64,000 nucleotides of DNA from Lentzea xinjiangensis (GTDB lineage Bacteria > Actinomycetota > Actinomycetes > Mycobacteriales > Pseudonocardiaceae), in contig NZ_FOFR01000026.1 in NCBI RefSeq assembly GCF_900110955.1, positions 14,671 through 78,670 on the forward strand, given 5' to 3'. The notes beneath the pieces were generated by a model, which ran no database searches, was not told the origin of the DNA, and saw nothing but the letters and a program-made list of their open reading frames with translations. Positions 26,628 through 35,104 of the stretch are shown in pieces (the stretch's first letter is position 1; each line of letters starts with the position of its first letter). The translations under genes were made by a program, and so were the position numbers.

Positions 26628-27101
26628 TCAGCGGACGAGGCGGTAGGCGACAGTCGGCCAGACCGCGCCCTTGACGACGCGGTCCTCGTCGCGGTCCGGG
26701 TCGCGGACGAAGCCGGCGCGTTCGGCGACCTTGCGGGAGGCGGTGTTGTCGCGGTGCGTCCACAGCCTCAGCTCGCCGGCGAGGTGGTTGTCGAAGATCC
26801 ACGCGACGAGCTCGGTGAGCGCCCTGGTCGCCAGGCCTCTGCCGCGGGCGTTGGCCGCGATCAGGTACGACACGTGGCCGACGCCGTCCTCGACCTCGAC
26901 GGCGACGTTGCCGCAGCGCTCACCCGCGTCCTCGACGCAGAACGACGCGGCGGCCGGGTTGGCGGGCAGGGCCCTGATCGCGTCGGCGACCTGTTCCGCG
27001 GTGAGCGTGGGCGGGTCGGTGGTGTAGCGCTGGACCTCCGGGTCCCTGGTGGCTCCGGCGTACCAGGCGGCGTCCTCGACGGTCCACTCGCGCAGCCTCA
27101 C
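26628..27101 (-). CDS. GNAT-family N-acetyltransferase (RimJ/RimL-like)
   Basis: 157 aa, Acetyltransf_3 fold. The acetyl-CoA loop reads NARGRGLATRALTEL and the C-terminal part NTASRKVAERAGF. Members acetylate ribosomal protein N-termini, antibiotics or small amines; the substrate is unknown. GTG start at 27101 overlaps the stop of the NAD kinase gene, so the two are co-transcribed. Confidence 0.9.
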   Translation of the reverse strand: MRLREWTVEDAAWYAGATRDPEVQRYTTDPPTLTAEQVADAIRALPANPAAASFCVEDAGERCGNVAVEVEDGVGHVSYLIAANARGRGLATRALTELVAWIFDNHLAGELRLWTHRDNTASRKVAERAGFVRDPDRDEDRVVKGAVWPTVAYRLVR

Positions 27102-27949
27102 CCGAGCTCCGCCGAGTCCGTCAGCCGCAGCTTGCGGCGGGCGCGCTGGTAGAACGTCGTCATCCCGAGCCGCACCACGCGGGCCGCGGCGGGACGGCCC
27201 CTCAGCGAGACCCGGTCGCCCGCCTCGACGTAGCCCGCGACCATGCCGTCCACCTCGACGGCGAGGCGGCCGCTCGAGGGCAGCAGGTCGAGCTCGACGT
27301 GGTCGTGGACCGACAGCACCACCCCGCGGCTGTACGCCGAGTGCGGTGCGGCCGGCGTGACCAGCAGGGCCTCGACGGACGGGCTGGTGATCGGGCCGCC
27401 AGCGGAGAAGCTGTACGCGGTCGAGCCGGTCGGGGTGGCGACGATGACGGCGTCGGAGGCGTAGCTGACGAACGGCTGGCCGGCGACCCTGACCGCCACC
27501 CTGGCGCTGCCCTCGCCGGGGATGCGGACGACGGCGATGTCGTTGAACGCGGTGACCTCCTGGTCGTGGAAGACCGCGTCGACGGCGAGGCGGGGCTCGA
27601 CGGTGAAGTCGTGGGCGTCGATCGCGGACAGCGCCGCGGGCAGGTCGGGCACGTCGACCTCCGCCAGGAAGCCCAGCTTGCCGAGGTTGACGCCGAGGAC
27701 GGACGCGCGCTCGCCGTCGGCGAGCCGCATGGCGCGCAGCATCGTGCCGTCGCCGCCGAGGCTCACGACCAGGTCGGCTCGCCGGCCCAGCTCCTCGGCC
27801 GTGACCGGGGTGGCCGCGCAGCGCAGGCGCTGGATCTCGTCCTTGATGCCGAGGATCTCGACGCCGCGGTTGGCCGCCCAGCCGAGCACGGCCTCGACGG
27901 CGGCGGCGGAGTCCCGTTGCGGGTGCAGCACCAGTCCGGCGGCGTGCAC
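27098..27949 (-). CDS. nadK: NAD(+) kinase (ATP/polyphosphate)
   Basis: 283 aa. Family motifs: GGDGTML (catalytic Asp), FND, PTGSTAYSFSAGGP and a C-terminal DG motif. It phosphorylates NAD+ to NADP+ in the cytoplasm. GTG start at 27949, one base after the stop of the decayed M20 peptidase gene. Actinomycetes often have a second kinase next to recN; this one is not in that context and may be an accessory copy (inference). Confidence 0.92.
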   Translation of the reverse strand: MHAAGLVLHPQRDSAAAVEAVLGWAANRGVEILGIKDEIQRLRCAATPVTAEELGRRADLVVSLGGDGTMLRAMRLADGERASVLGVNLGKLGFLAEVDVPDLPAALSAIDAHDFTVEPRLAVDAVFHDQEVTAFNDIAVVRIPGEGSARVAVRVAGQPFVSYASDAVIVATPTGSTAYSFSAGGPITSPSVEALLVTPAAPHSAYSRGVVLSVHDHVELDLLPSSGRLAVEVDGMVAGYVEAGDRVSLRGRPAAARVVRLGMTTFYQRARRKLRLTDSAELG

Positions 27950-27950
27950 G

Positions 27951-28599
27951 TCAGTTCGTCCTCTGTCGGGTCACGACGCCAGTCTGCCCAATCGCGGCGG
28001 GTCGTGTGCGACGGGGCCAGCCGCAGAAGTCGGTGATCGTGCCGGTCAGGACGTCGGTGAGCCGGTCGGGGGAGGCCAGGTCGACGTGCTCGGTGGCCGC
28101 GTGGGCGCCCGCGCCGTCGACGCCGAACAGCAGGCACGGGATGCCGGCCCGGTCCAGCAGCGCGCAGTCGGTCCAGAACGGCTCCGCCCGGACGACGGGC
28201 GGTTCGCCGAGGTTCGCGACGAGCGTGCGGACGATCTCCGCGTCCGGGTCGGCCTCGAACGGGTCCCTGGCGAGGCCGCGGGTGAGCGTGGCGCGGAAGT
28301 CGGCTCTTCATGTCGAACGCGCCGCGGCCGTACATCCTGCCGTCCCTGATCCCGGGTTCCAGCGGGTCGCCGGCGTAGTTGGCGGTGCCGACCGTGTCGA
28401 TGTGCCCGTTGAGCATCAACGACTTCCCGCCGCCGCTGCCCTTCCGCACGGCGACGAGCGAAGGACGGCCCGGTCGTCGCTCCAGGCGGTGGACCTCGAA
28501 GCCGTGAGCGGTGAACCAGGTGGCGCAGTGGTCGGCGACGGCGCTTTCGCCGTTGCCGCCGGGGACGAGGCCGGGGTTGACCGAGTCGATGGCGATCAA
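27951..28599 (-). pseudogene. M20-family peptidase (ArgE/DapE/acetylornithine deacetylase-like), internally deleted
   Basis: The N-terminal third is intact in one frame (IAIDSVNPGLVPGGNGE, LNGHIDTV, GRGAFDMKS). At about 28302 the frame changes to a different one that encodes only the C-terminal part (DFRATLTRGLARDPF, WTDCALL, GAHAATEHVDL) and stops at 27951. The whole middle, with the dimerisation domain, is absent; together about 215 residues remain of a family usually about 400 long. A deletion with frameshift explains this. The start is also lost: the frame begins with no ribosome site, right against the decayed lyase gene. Confidence 0.8.
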
Positions 28600-28605
28600 C
28601 CCGGC

Positions 28606-29535
28606 CGAAATCGTCGCGGACGGCGCGAAGCCCGGCGAGCGACGCCGCGCCGCACGGTCCGGAGTGGACGTTGAGCGCGTGGAGGTCCGCCATCGCCTTC
28701 GCGCATTCCGCGTCGCTGACGGACACGGCGGCGTCGAGGCCGTTCCGCAGGAACGGCCAGGCGGGGGCGGACGGTGTGCCGCAGTTGAGCCCGGCCATGA
28801 TCGTGTCGCCCGTGGGGATGGTCCTGAGCTCGTCCGCCTTCAGGCTTTCCAGCACGCAGGCCGCGGTGTCGGGCTCGACCGCGAGCAGCGCCGCGCGGAG
28901 CCGCGGCCGCGGTGGTGGGTGACGACGGCCTGGGCGAACGAGCCGACGCCGACTGGGATGACGACGAGGCCCGCCTCGGCCGGGAGCTGGTCGTCGACCT
29001 CGTGGCACAGCGTGCTGCAGCCCTCGACGATCCAGGCCGGGACCTCCTCGTAGCCGGGCCGGCCCACGTCCTGCACGAGGATCCCGTCCGCCTCGACGGC
29101 CAGCCGGACGGCGTCGTCGTAGGTGCCGTCCACGACGGTGACCTCGGCCTGTTCGTCCCTGATGGCGTCAACGGCGTGCTGCGGCACTGCGTTCGGAACG
29201 AAGACGTGCGCGCGTTGACCGTGCAAGTGCGCCATGCGGGCTACCGCACGGCCGTGGTTGCCATCGGTGGCGGTGGTGAGGGTGACCGGTCCGGGGTGTT
29301 CGCGCAGGACCCGGTGAACGGCCCACGATGCGCCGAGGGCCTTGAAAGCGGGCAGGCCGAGCCGGGAGGATTCGTCCTTGGCGAACAACCGGCCGAGCCC
29401 GAGCTCCGCCGCGAGGGCGGGGAGCTCCGCCAGCGGGGTGGGAGCGTAGCCGGGCAGGGTCCGGTGGAAGTCCCGAGCCCCGGTGGACGCGGGCGGACAG
29501 CTCCAGGTGCGGGCGTCCGGGCGGATGAACTTCAT
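28606..29535 (-). pseudogene. Diaminopropionate ammonia-lyase-like PLP enzyme, frameshifted and 3'-truncated
   Basis: From the ATG at 29535 the frame encodes a fold-type II PLP enzyme: ESSRLGLPAFKALGASWA with the Schiff-base Lys, TDGNHGRAVA, and VIPVGVGSFAQAVVTHH. Near 28905-28925 the frame breaks and continues in another frame as LLAVEPDTAACVLESL, TIMAGLNCGTPS and SGPCGAASLAGLRA. It then ends abruptly at RDDFGR, lacking the usual C-terminal 60-80 residues, and runs into the M20 remnant. The two genes were probably one catabolic operon. Confidence 0.78.
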
Positions 29536-29604
29536 GTCGGACAGCGTGCGGTGGCGCCGATCACCGGTCCAGCGCGCGTTCCCGACGCGTACCGGTGGGA
29601 GAAT

Positions 29605-29624
29605 CCTCCCGGTCGACCGGGAGG
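29605..29624. promoter_or_regulatory. Perfect 20-bp palindrome covering a ribosome-binding site
   Basis: CCTCCCGGTCGACCGGGAGG reads the same on both strands. Its right arm supplies the GGGAGGAGG ribosome site of the small gene starting at 29633. It may be an operator or an RNA hairpin that hides the ribosome site. Confidence 0.55.
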
Positions 29625-29632
29625 AGGTGGCC

Positions 29633-29863
29633 GTGACCGACGAGGAGCTGGTCGTCGAGTTCGCGCTGACCCGTCTCGACCACCCCGGCCTCGACCTGGA
29701 GGAGGTGGCCGGGCTCGTGGTGCGCCGGGTGGGGCCCGACCGCATGGTCGAGTTCGCCGGGGCCACGCTCGCGCACCGCGACGAGCTGCGCGGAGCGGTG
29801 TTCCCGGCCGCCGTCGAACACGTCCTGAGGGTGGTCCTGACGCTGCGCGGGCCGCGGGACTAG
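29633..29863 (+). CDS. Small hypothetical protein, 76 aa
   Basis: GTG start at 29633 with GGAGG 5-8 bp upstream; an in-frame GTG at 29627 is the alternative. The product is acidic at the N-terminus (TDEELVVEFALTRLDHPGLDLEEVAGLVVRRVG) and looks like a small cytoplasmic alpha/beta protein. I do not recognise a family. It is divergent from the decayed lyase gene and 105 bp upstream of ligA. Confidence 0.5.
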   Translation: MTDEELVVEFALTRLDHPGLDLEEVAGLVVRRVGPDRMVEFAGATLAHRDELRGAVFPAAVEHVLRVVLTLRGPRD

Positions 29864-29968
29864 AACACCGCGGACCAGAACACTGTGGACGGTGTCCAGC
29901 ACACGGCTTGAGCAGCACTCGATCGCAACTGCACGCGATTGTCAGGGGTGCCCGGTAACGTCCTGCCC

Positions 29969-31963
29969 ATGAATGCTGCCGGGGACCGTGTTCAGGAGCT
30001 CGCCGCGCGGATCGTCGAGCTGCGCGCCGCGTACTACCAGGGCGAACCGCTCGTCGCGGACGCCGAGTACGACGCGATCGAGGACGAGTTCCGCGCGCTG
30101 GTGACCGAGCATCCGGAGCTCACGCCGGAGGACAACCCGCTGGACCACGTGGGCGCGCCGTCGGTGCTCCACGCGCCGGTGCGGCACTCGCGGCCGATGC
30201 TGTCGCTGGAGAAGGCGAACAAGCCCGAGCAGGTCGAGGCGTTCTTCGCCCGGTTCCCCGGTCAGCCGGTGGTCGTCATGCCGAAGCTCGACGGCCTGTC
30301 GCTCGCGCTGGTGTACGAGAACGGCCGCCTGGCGCGTGCCGTCACCCGTGGCGACGGCACGACGGGCGACGACGTCACGTTCCTCACCCGCGCGTTGTGC
30401 GACGGCGTGCCGGAGAAGGTCGACGCGCCGGGCCGCGTCGAGGTGCGCGGCGAGTGCGTGATGCTGCGCTCGACGTTCGACGCGTACAACAAGAAGAACC
30501 CGGACAAGCCGTTGATCAACCCGCGCAACGCGGCCGCGGGCACGCTGCGCGCCAAGGACCCGAAGGCGGTCGAGGGCCGGCGCATGCAGTTCTTCGCGTT
30601 CGACCTCACGACCGAGCCGGAGAGCGCCGACTCCGACCTGGACGCGGGTCTGCGCAAGCTCGGCTTCAGCGTGGCCGAGATGCGGCACTGCTCGTCCGCC
30701 GCCGAGGCGCAGGAGCTGATCAGCGGCATCGAGCAGGCCCGCAACGAGCTCGACTACGACCTGGACGGCGCGGTGCTGCGCCTGGCCAACCGCGACGCGT
30801 TCGCCGCCGCGGGCACCAGGTCGTCGTCCCCGCGCGGCGCCATCGCCTACAAGTTCGCCGCCGAGGAGAAGACGACGGTCCTGATGGACGTCGTCTGGGA
30901 CGTGGGCAAGACCGGCAAGATCGCCCCGGTCGCCTGGCTGGAGCCGGTGTTCGTCGGCGGCACCACCGTCACCCGCGCCACCCTGGCCAACCAGGAGGTC
31001 ATCCGCTCGCGCGGCATCAAGATCGGCGACACGGTCCTGGTCCGCCGCGCGGGCGACGTGATCCCGTTCGTCGCGGGCGTGCTGGACGAGTCGAAGCGCA
31101 CCGGCGCCGAACGCGAGATCGTCGCGCCCTCGGCGTGCCCGTCCTGCTCCCAGCCGCTCACCGAGCAGGGCAACAGCCGGGAGCTGTTCTGCACCAACTC
31201 GGCCTGCCCGGCCCAGACCGTGCGCCGCCTGATCCACTGGTCCTCCCGCGCGGCCGCCGACATCGACGCGATCGGCCAGGTGTGGATCGAGCGCCTGGCG
31301 GAGACCGGCGACCTGGTGAACCCGTCGGACTTCTACACGCTCACCAAGGAACGCCTCCTCGAGTTCGACCGCGTGGGCGAGGTCTCCGCGACCCGCATGA
31401 TCGAGTCCATCGACCGCAGCCGCTCCGTGGGCCTGCGCCGCGCGTTGATCGGCCTCTCCATCCCGATGGCCTCCGAGGGCACCGCGGCCCGCCTGTGCCG
31501 CGCGGGCTTCAGGTCCCTGGAGGAGGTGGCCGACGCGGGCGTGGAGAAGCTGGTGGCCGTCGAGGACATCGGCCAGAAGGTCGCCGAGTCCCTGAACAAC
31601 CACCTGGCGCGCCTGCGCCCGGAGATCGAACGCCTGCGGGAGCGCGGCGTCTCGCTGGAGGTCCGCGAGGAGGACCTGCCACCGGTGGTCGTGGCCGGCG
31701 CGCCCCTGGAGGGCAAGTCCGTGGTGATCACGGGCTCGATCAGCGACCCGCGCTCCGGCGAGAAGGTCACCCGCCCGACGTTCCAGAAGATGTGCGAACG
31801 CGCCGGCGCCACCGCCGCGTCGTCGGTGTCGGCGACCACGGACATGCTGATCACCGGCGAGGGCGTGGGCGCGAGCAAGCTGACGAAGGCGGAGAAGCTC
31901 GGCGTCGAGGTCGTCGACCAGGGCGAGATCTGGGCGAAGCTGATCGCCGCGGGCGTGGCCTGA
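29969..31963 (+). CDS. ligA: NAD-dependent DNA ligase LigA
   Basis: 664 aa. Ia domain about 1-70 (Tyr and EYD residues for NMN), adenylation domain with Lys106 in KLDG, EVRGE, DLDGAVLRL and AIAYKF motifs, OB fold, a four-Cys zinc finger about 390-415 (CPSC...CTNSACPA), HhH domain, and BRCT about 577-664. It seals nicks in DNA using NAD+. It is on the short side for the family, and the catalytic Lys sits in MPKLDGLS rather than the usual EPKIDG, so this could be a second, divergent ligase; the rest of the genome is needed to decide. Confidence 0.92.
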   Translation: MNAAGDRVQELAARIVELRAAYYQGEPLVADAEYDAIEDEFRALVTEHPELTPEDNPLDHVGAPSVLHAPVRHSRPMLSLEKANKPEQVEAFFARFPGQPVVVMPKLDGLSLALVYENGRLARAVTRGDGTTGDDVTFLTRALCDGVPEKVDAPGRVEVRGECVMLRSTFDAYNKKNPDKPLINPRNAAAGTLRAKDPKAVEGRRMQFFAFDLTTEPESADSDLDAGLRKLGFSVAEMRHCSSAAEAQELISGIEQARNELDYDLDGAVLRLANRDAFAAAGTRSSSPRGAIAYKFAAEEKTTVLMDVVWDVGKTGKIAPVAWLEPVFVGGTTVTRATLANQEVIRSRGIKIGDTVLVRRAGDVIPFVAGVLDESKRTGAEREIVAPSACPSCSQPLTEQGNSRELFCTNSACPAQTVRRLIHWSSRAAADIDAIGQVWIERLAETGDLVNPSDFYTLTKERLLEFDRVGEVSATRMIESIDRSRSVGLRRALIGLSIPMASEGTAARLCRAGFRSLEEVADAGVEKLVAVEDIGQKVAESLNNHLARLRPEIERLRERGVSLEVREEDLPPVVVAGAPLEGKSVVITGSISDPRSGEKVTRPTFQKMCERAGATAASSVSATTDMLITGEGVGASKLTKAEKLGVEVVDQGEIWAKLIAAGVA

Positions 31964-31991
31964 CGTCACGGGGCCCGCAGAGCGGGGAAGC

Positions 31992-32027
31992 CCCCACGCT
32001 GCCTGGGGGAGGACGGCAGCGTGAGGG
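31992..32027. repeat. Hairpin after ligA, related to the downstream repeat family
   Basis: CACGCTGCC pairs with GGCAGCGTG, extended by CCC/GGG after one mismatch, around a GGGGGAGGAC-type loop. It lies 28 bp after the ligA stop and probably terminates it. Its shape and flanks (GGGAAG before, GAGGGCG after) match the hairpins at 32087, 32350 and 32945, although the stem sequence differs. Confidence 0.6.
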
Positions 32028-32076
32028 CGAGTTCGGTGGTCGCGTTGTGCCCGACGTGGCAACGGTGTCGGGCTCG

Positions 32077-32339
32077 GGGTGGGAAGGCCCTCAAGCCGTC
32101 TGGGGGTGGGGCGGCTTGAGGGCGTGGTGTGTGGTCGGTGCGGTGGTCGCCTCTCGGCGGTGTGCTCGACGCGGTTCCGGTTGAGCGGTGTTCCGCGAAG
32201 GCGATGAGGTGGGGCCCAGGGACTCGGTCCGCACCGACTGTCTTGTTCAACGCTGTGGGGATGCGTTGTGTTTCTTGGTGGTTTGTGCGTTCGCTCACCG
32301 GTGGGGGTTGTGTATCCCTTGCTGTTGAGCGGTTTGCCG
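32077..32339. repeat. Intergenic structured repeat, copy A (263-bp period)
   Basis: Begins with a 12-bp perfect stem (GCCCTCAAGCCG, 32087-32098, with 32112-32123) and continues with about 190 bp that recur almost unchanged 263 bp downstream. Inside the tail, GTCGGTGCGG (near 32134) can pair with CCGCACCGAC (32229-32238). No protein gene is supported here. Confidence 0.8.
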
Positions 32340-32590
32340 GGGTGGGAAGGCCCTCAAGCCGTCTGGGGGGTGGGGCGGCTTGAGGGCGTGGTGTGTGGTC
32401 GGTGCGGTGGTCGCCTCTCGGCGGTGTGCTCGACGCGGTTCCAGCCGGACGGTGTTCCGCGAAGGCGATGAGGTGGGGCCCGGGGACTCGGTCCGCACCG
32501 ACTGTCTTGTTCAACGGTGCGGGGATGCGTTGTGTTTCCTGGTGATCTGTGTGCTCGCTCACCGGTGCAACACGCGCATCCCCGGCTGCT
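32340..32590. repeat. Intergenic structured repeat, copy B
   Basis: Stem 32350-32361 with 32376-32387, the same sequence as in copy A with one extra G in the loop. The tail is nearly identical to copy A up to CGCTCACCGGTG, with scattered substitutions. Confidence 0.8.
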
Positions 32591-32679
32591 GAACGGTTTC
32601 AGGCGGTCGTCGCGGCGAAGTCAGCGGACCGGCGGTGTGACCGCCTCGAACAGTTCGGCGGCGCTCTGGGCGGACCACC

Positions 32680-32865
32680 CAGGTCGACCTGCCCTTCGCG
32701 ATGCTGCAGGAGTTCGCGCGGCTGGCCGGCGCAGGCGTCCTGGTCGTGCCGGTGGCCCGCACCTACCCGCTCGACCGGATCCGGGAAGCGGCCGCGCTCA
32801 GCCAGCCCCGCCGGCCTGGCGGCAAGCTCGTGCTCGTCCCGCCGACCGGTCGGAGCGAGCGCTGA
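32680..32865 (+). pseudogene. 3' remnant of a zinc-type alcohol dehydrogenase/quinone reductase (MDR) gene
   Basis: One frame, ending at the TGA at 32863-32865, encodes FARLAGAGVLVVPVARTYPL, DRIREAAAL and PGGKLVLVPP. This is the typical C-terminus of MDR oxidoreductases (…PL…A…GKLVLV). No N-terminal or NAD-binding part remains and no start is visible. It sits between repeat copies B and C, which suggests that recombination at the repeats removed the rest. Confidence 0.6.
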
Positions 32866-32936
32866 CGGAGAACGCGCGGTGGAGGTTGCCGACGCGGGAT
32901 CCGTTGTGTCTCAGACCTTTGCGCAGCGTTTCGCGG

Positions 32937-33195
32937 GACGAGGACGCCCCCAGGCCGTCTGTCGGGGGGAGTATGACGACCTGGGGGCGAGCTGGGGAAC
33001 GGCCGGTGCGGCGGTCGCCTCTCGGCGAGGTGCACGACGCGGTACCAGCCGAACGGTCTTCCGCGAAGGCGATGAGGTGAGGCCCGGGGGACACGGACCG
33101 CACCGACCACTCTGTACAACGGCATGGGAAGCGCCGGTGTTTCCGGGTGACCTGTGTGGTGTCTCACCGCCGGCGGGAGCAACCTCGGCGCCTCA
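32937..33195. repeat. Intergenic structured repeat, copy C (diverged)
   Basis: Stem CGCCCCCAGG (32945-32954) with 32980-32989, extended by CGTC/GACG after one mismatch. The stem sequence differs from copies A and B but still pairs. The tail (from about 33003) shares GTGCGGCGGTCGCCTCTCGG and CCGCGAAGGCGATGAGGTG with them. Confidence 0.75.
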
Positions 33196-33226
33196 CCGCG
33201 GGCTCGCCCTGCGGCGGAACCGAGAC

Positions 33227-33892
33227 CTACCCGCGGTCGGTGGCCCGCGGCACGACCAGGCCCGACTCGTAGGCGATGACCACGAGCTGGGCGCGGTCGC
33301 GGGCGTGCAGCTTGGTCATGGCGCGGTTGACGTGGGTCTTCGCGGTGAGCGGGCTGATCACCATGCTCGCGGCGATCTCGTCGTTCGACAGGCCTTTCGC
33401 CACCAGGACCACGGCTTCGCGTTCGCGGTTGGTGAGCCGGCCGAGCTGTGCGCCCGGCCGCAGCGGCTGGCTCACGTACCGGTCGATCAGCCTGCGGGTG
33501 ATCGACGGGGCGAGCAGCGCGTCGCCGCGGGCCGCCACCCGGACGGCGTGCAGGAAGTCCTCCGGCTGCACGTCCTTGACGAGGAACCCCGCCGCACCGG
33601 CCTTGAGGGCGTGGAAGACGTGCTCGTCGAGGCCGTAGTTGGTGAGGATCACGACGTGCGTGCCGGCGAGGGCCGGGTCCCCGGCGATGCGCCTGGTCGC
33701 CTCGATGCCGTCCACCCCCGGCATCTGGATGTCGACGAGGGCGATGTCCGGCGCGTGCAGCCGGGCTTTCTCGAGCCCTTCCTCCCCGTTCGCCGCTTCG
33801 GCGACGACCTCGATGTCGTCCTCGGCGTCGAGGAGGGCGCGAAAACCGCTGCGGATCAGCGGCTGGTCGTCGACCAGCAGAACGCGGATCAC
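33227..33892 (-). CDS. NarL/FixJ-family response regulator
   Basis: 221 aa. Receiver domain 1-120 with acidic pair Asp8/Asp9 and phosphoacceptor Asp54 in LVDIQMP, and switch Lys in LVKDV. LuxR-type HTH about 150-210 (LTNREREAVVLVAKGLSNDEIA). Its start overlaps the stop of the partner kinase gene by 4 bp. It activates or represses genes when phosphorylated; targets unknown, but the divergent DUF6223 membrane gene is a candidate. Confidence 0.94.
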   Translation of the reverse strand: MIRVLLVDDQPLIRSGFRALLDAEDDIEVVAEAANGEEGLEKARLHAPDIALVDIQMPGVDGIEATRRIAGDPALAGTHVVILTNYGLDEHVFHALKAGAAGFLVKDVQPEDFLHAVRVAARGDALLAPSITRRLIDRYVSQPLRPGAQLGRLTNREREAVVLVAKGLSNDEIAASMVISPLTAKTHVNRAMTKLHARDRAQLVVIAYESGLVVPRATDRG

Positions 33893-34971
33893 GGCTGCGC
33901 CACCGGGAGCTCGGCCCGGACGGAGAAACCGCCCTCGCCGCGCGGCGCCGCCTGGAGGCTGCCGCCGAGCGCGGTGACCCGTTCGCGCATGCCGAGCAGC
34001 CCGACGCCCTCCGCCGACGTCTTGGGGGTCGCCGTGCCGTCGTCGTCCACGCTGATGAGCAGCGCGTCCGGCCGGTAGTCGATGCGGATCCGCGCGGTGG
34101 CCGCGGCGGCGTGCCGGGCGATGTTGGTGAGCGACTCCTGCACGATCCGGTACGCGGTCCGTTCCACCGCGGCCGGGACGTCGTCGTTGTGGCCCTCGAT
34201 GGTGAGCTGCGCGTCGAGGCCCGTGGCCCTGGCTCGCCGGACCAGCTCCGGGACGTCGCCGATGCCGTGCTTGGGGTGGTCGCCGTCGTCCCGCAGCGCT
34301 TCGAGCGTCGCGCGCAGCTCCCTGGTGGCTTCCCGGCCGGCATCGCGGATCGCGAGCAACGCCTCGGGCACCTCCTCACCCCGCTTCCGCGCCAGGTGCA
34401 CCGCGACCTCGGCCTGCAGCTTGATCACGGAGATCTGGTGGGTGAGCGAGTCGTGCAGCTCGCGGGCGATGTGCAGGCGTTCCTCGTCGGCGCGCCGGCG
34501 CGCGGTCTCCTCGCGGGTGCGCTCGGCCTCGTCGGCCCTGCGCTCGGCCTGCCGGAGCGCCTCACCGGCGGCCGCGGCGGCGATGAGCCACGCGATCTGC
34601 AGGACGTCGCGGGTCTGCGCGAACGCCTCGAAGGTGGTGAGGTCGCGCGGCGAGGCGAGCGCGGCGAGGGGCAGCGTGGCGATCAGCAGGAGCGAACCGG
34701 CCGCGGTGACGACGCGGTGGCCCGCTCGCATCGTCGAGTAGACGGCGAAGAGGAACGCGATCACCGGCACGTCGGCGCCTGTCGCCTGGTAACCCAGCGC
34801 GAGGAGTCCCGTCGCGGCGAGCACGGCGACCGGTGCCGTCCGGCGGGCCGCGAGGACCAGGCCGCTCGCGGCCAGCAGCACCTGGCCGAGGACGGTGGCG
34901 GGATGCCCGGCCACCACCAGGATCGCCGCGACCCCGGCGGCGATCACCCAGTCCAGCCGGTGCCTGCTCAT
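33889..34971 (-). CDS. Sensor histidine kinase (NarL-type partner, HisKA_3)
   Basis: 360 aa from the ATG at 34971. Four to five membrane helices in the first 140 residues, a short coiled coil, HisKA_3 with phosphoacceptor His173 in ARELHDSLTHQ, and an HATPase_c domain at the end (ERTAYRIVQESLTNIARHA N-box, GVGLLGMRER G-box). No large extracellular loop, so it probably senses membrane state or an intramembrane ligand. Co-transcribed with the response regulator. Confidence 0.93.
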   Translation of the reverse strand: MSRHRLDWVIAAGVAAILVVAGHPATVLGQVLLAASGLVLAARRTAPVAVLAATGLLALGYQATGADVPVIAFLFAVYSTMRAGHRVVTAAGSLLLIATLPLAALASPRDLTTFEAFAQTRDVLQIAWLIAAAAAGEALRQAERRADEAERTREETARRRADEERLHIARELHDSLTHQISVIKLQAEVAVHLARKRGEEVPEALLAIRDAGREATRELRATLEALRDDGDHPKHGIGDVPELVRRARATGLDAQLTIEGHNDDVPAAVERTAYRIVQESLTNIARHAAAATARIRIDYRPDALLISVDDDGTATPKTSAEGVGLLGMRERVTALGGSLQAAPRGEGGFSVRAELPVAQP

Positions 34972-35104
34972 GCGTTGCACCTTAAACCGACGCCGACGCC
35001 GGGAGATCGTCCGCCGGGAGGAGGTCGAACCTGCTGCGCCGGCAGTAGTCGCTGTCTGCGCTCGCACGACGACCTCCGGTGCCCGCCGGGACAGGCTTGG
35101 TGCC

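Noticed and set aside
29942..32062. 706-aa minus-strand open frame opposite ligA
   Set aside because: It mirrors the third-codon bias of ligA on the other strand, is Arg/Ala/His-rich and has no domain; ligA is certain.
31966..32562. 198-aa minus-strand frame with an internal peptide repeat
   Set aside because: It is produced by repeat copies A and B. Copy C breaks the frame by an extra base and differences between copies do not favour third codon positions, so I treat the region as non-coding.
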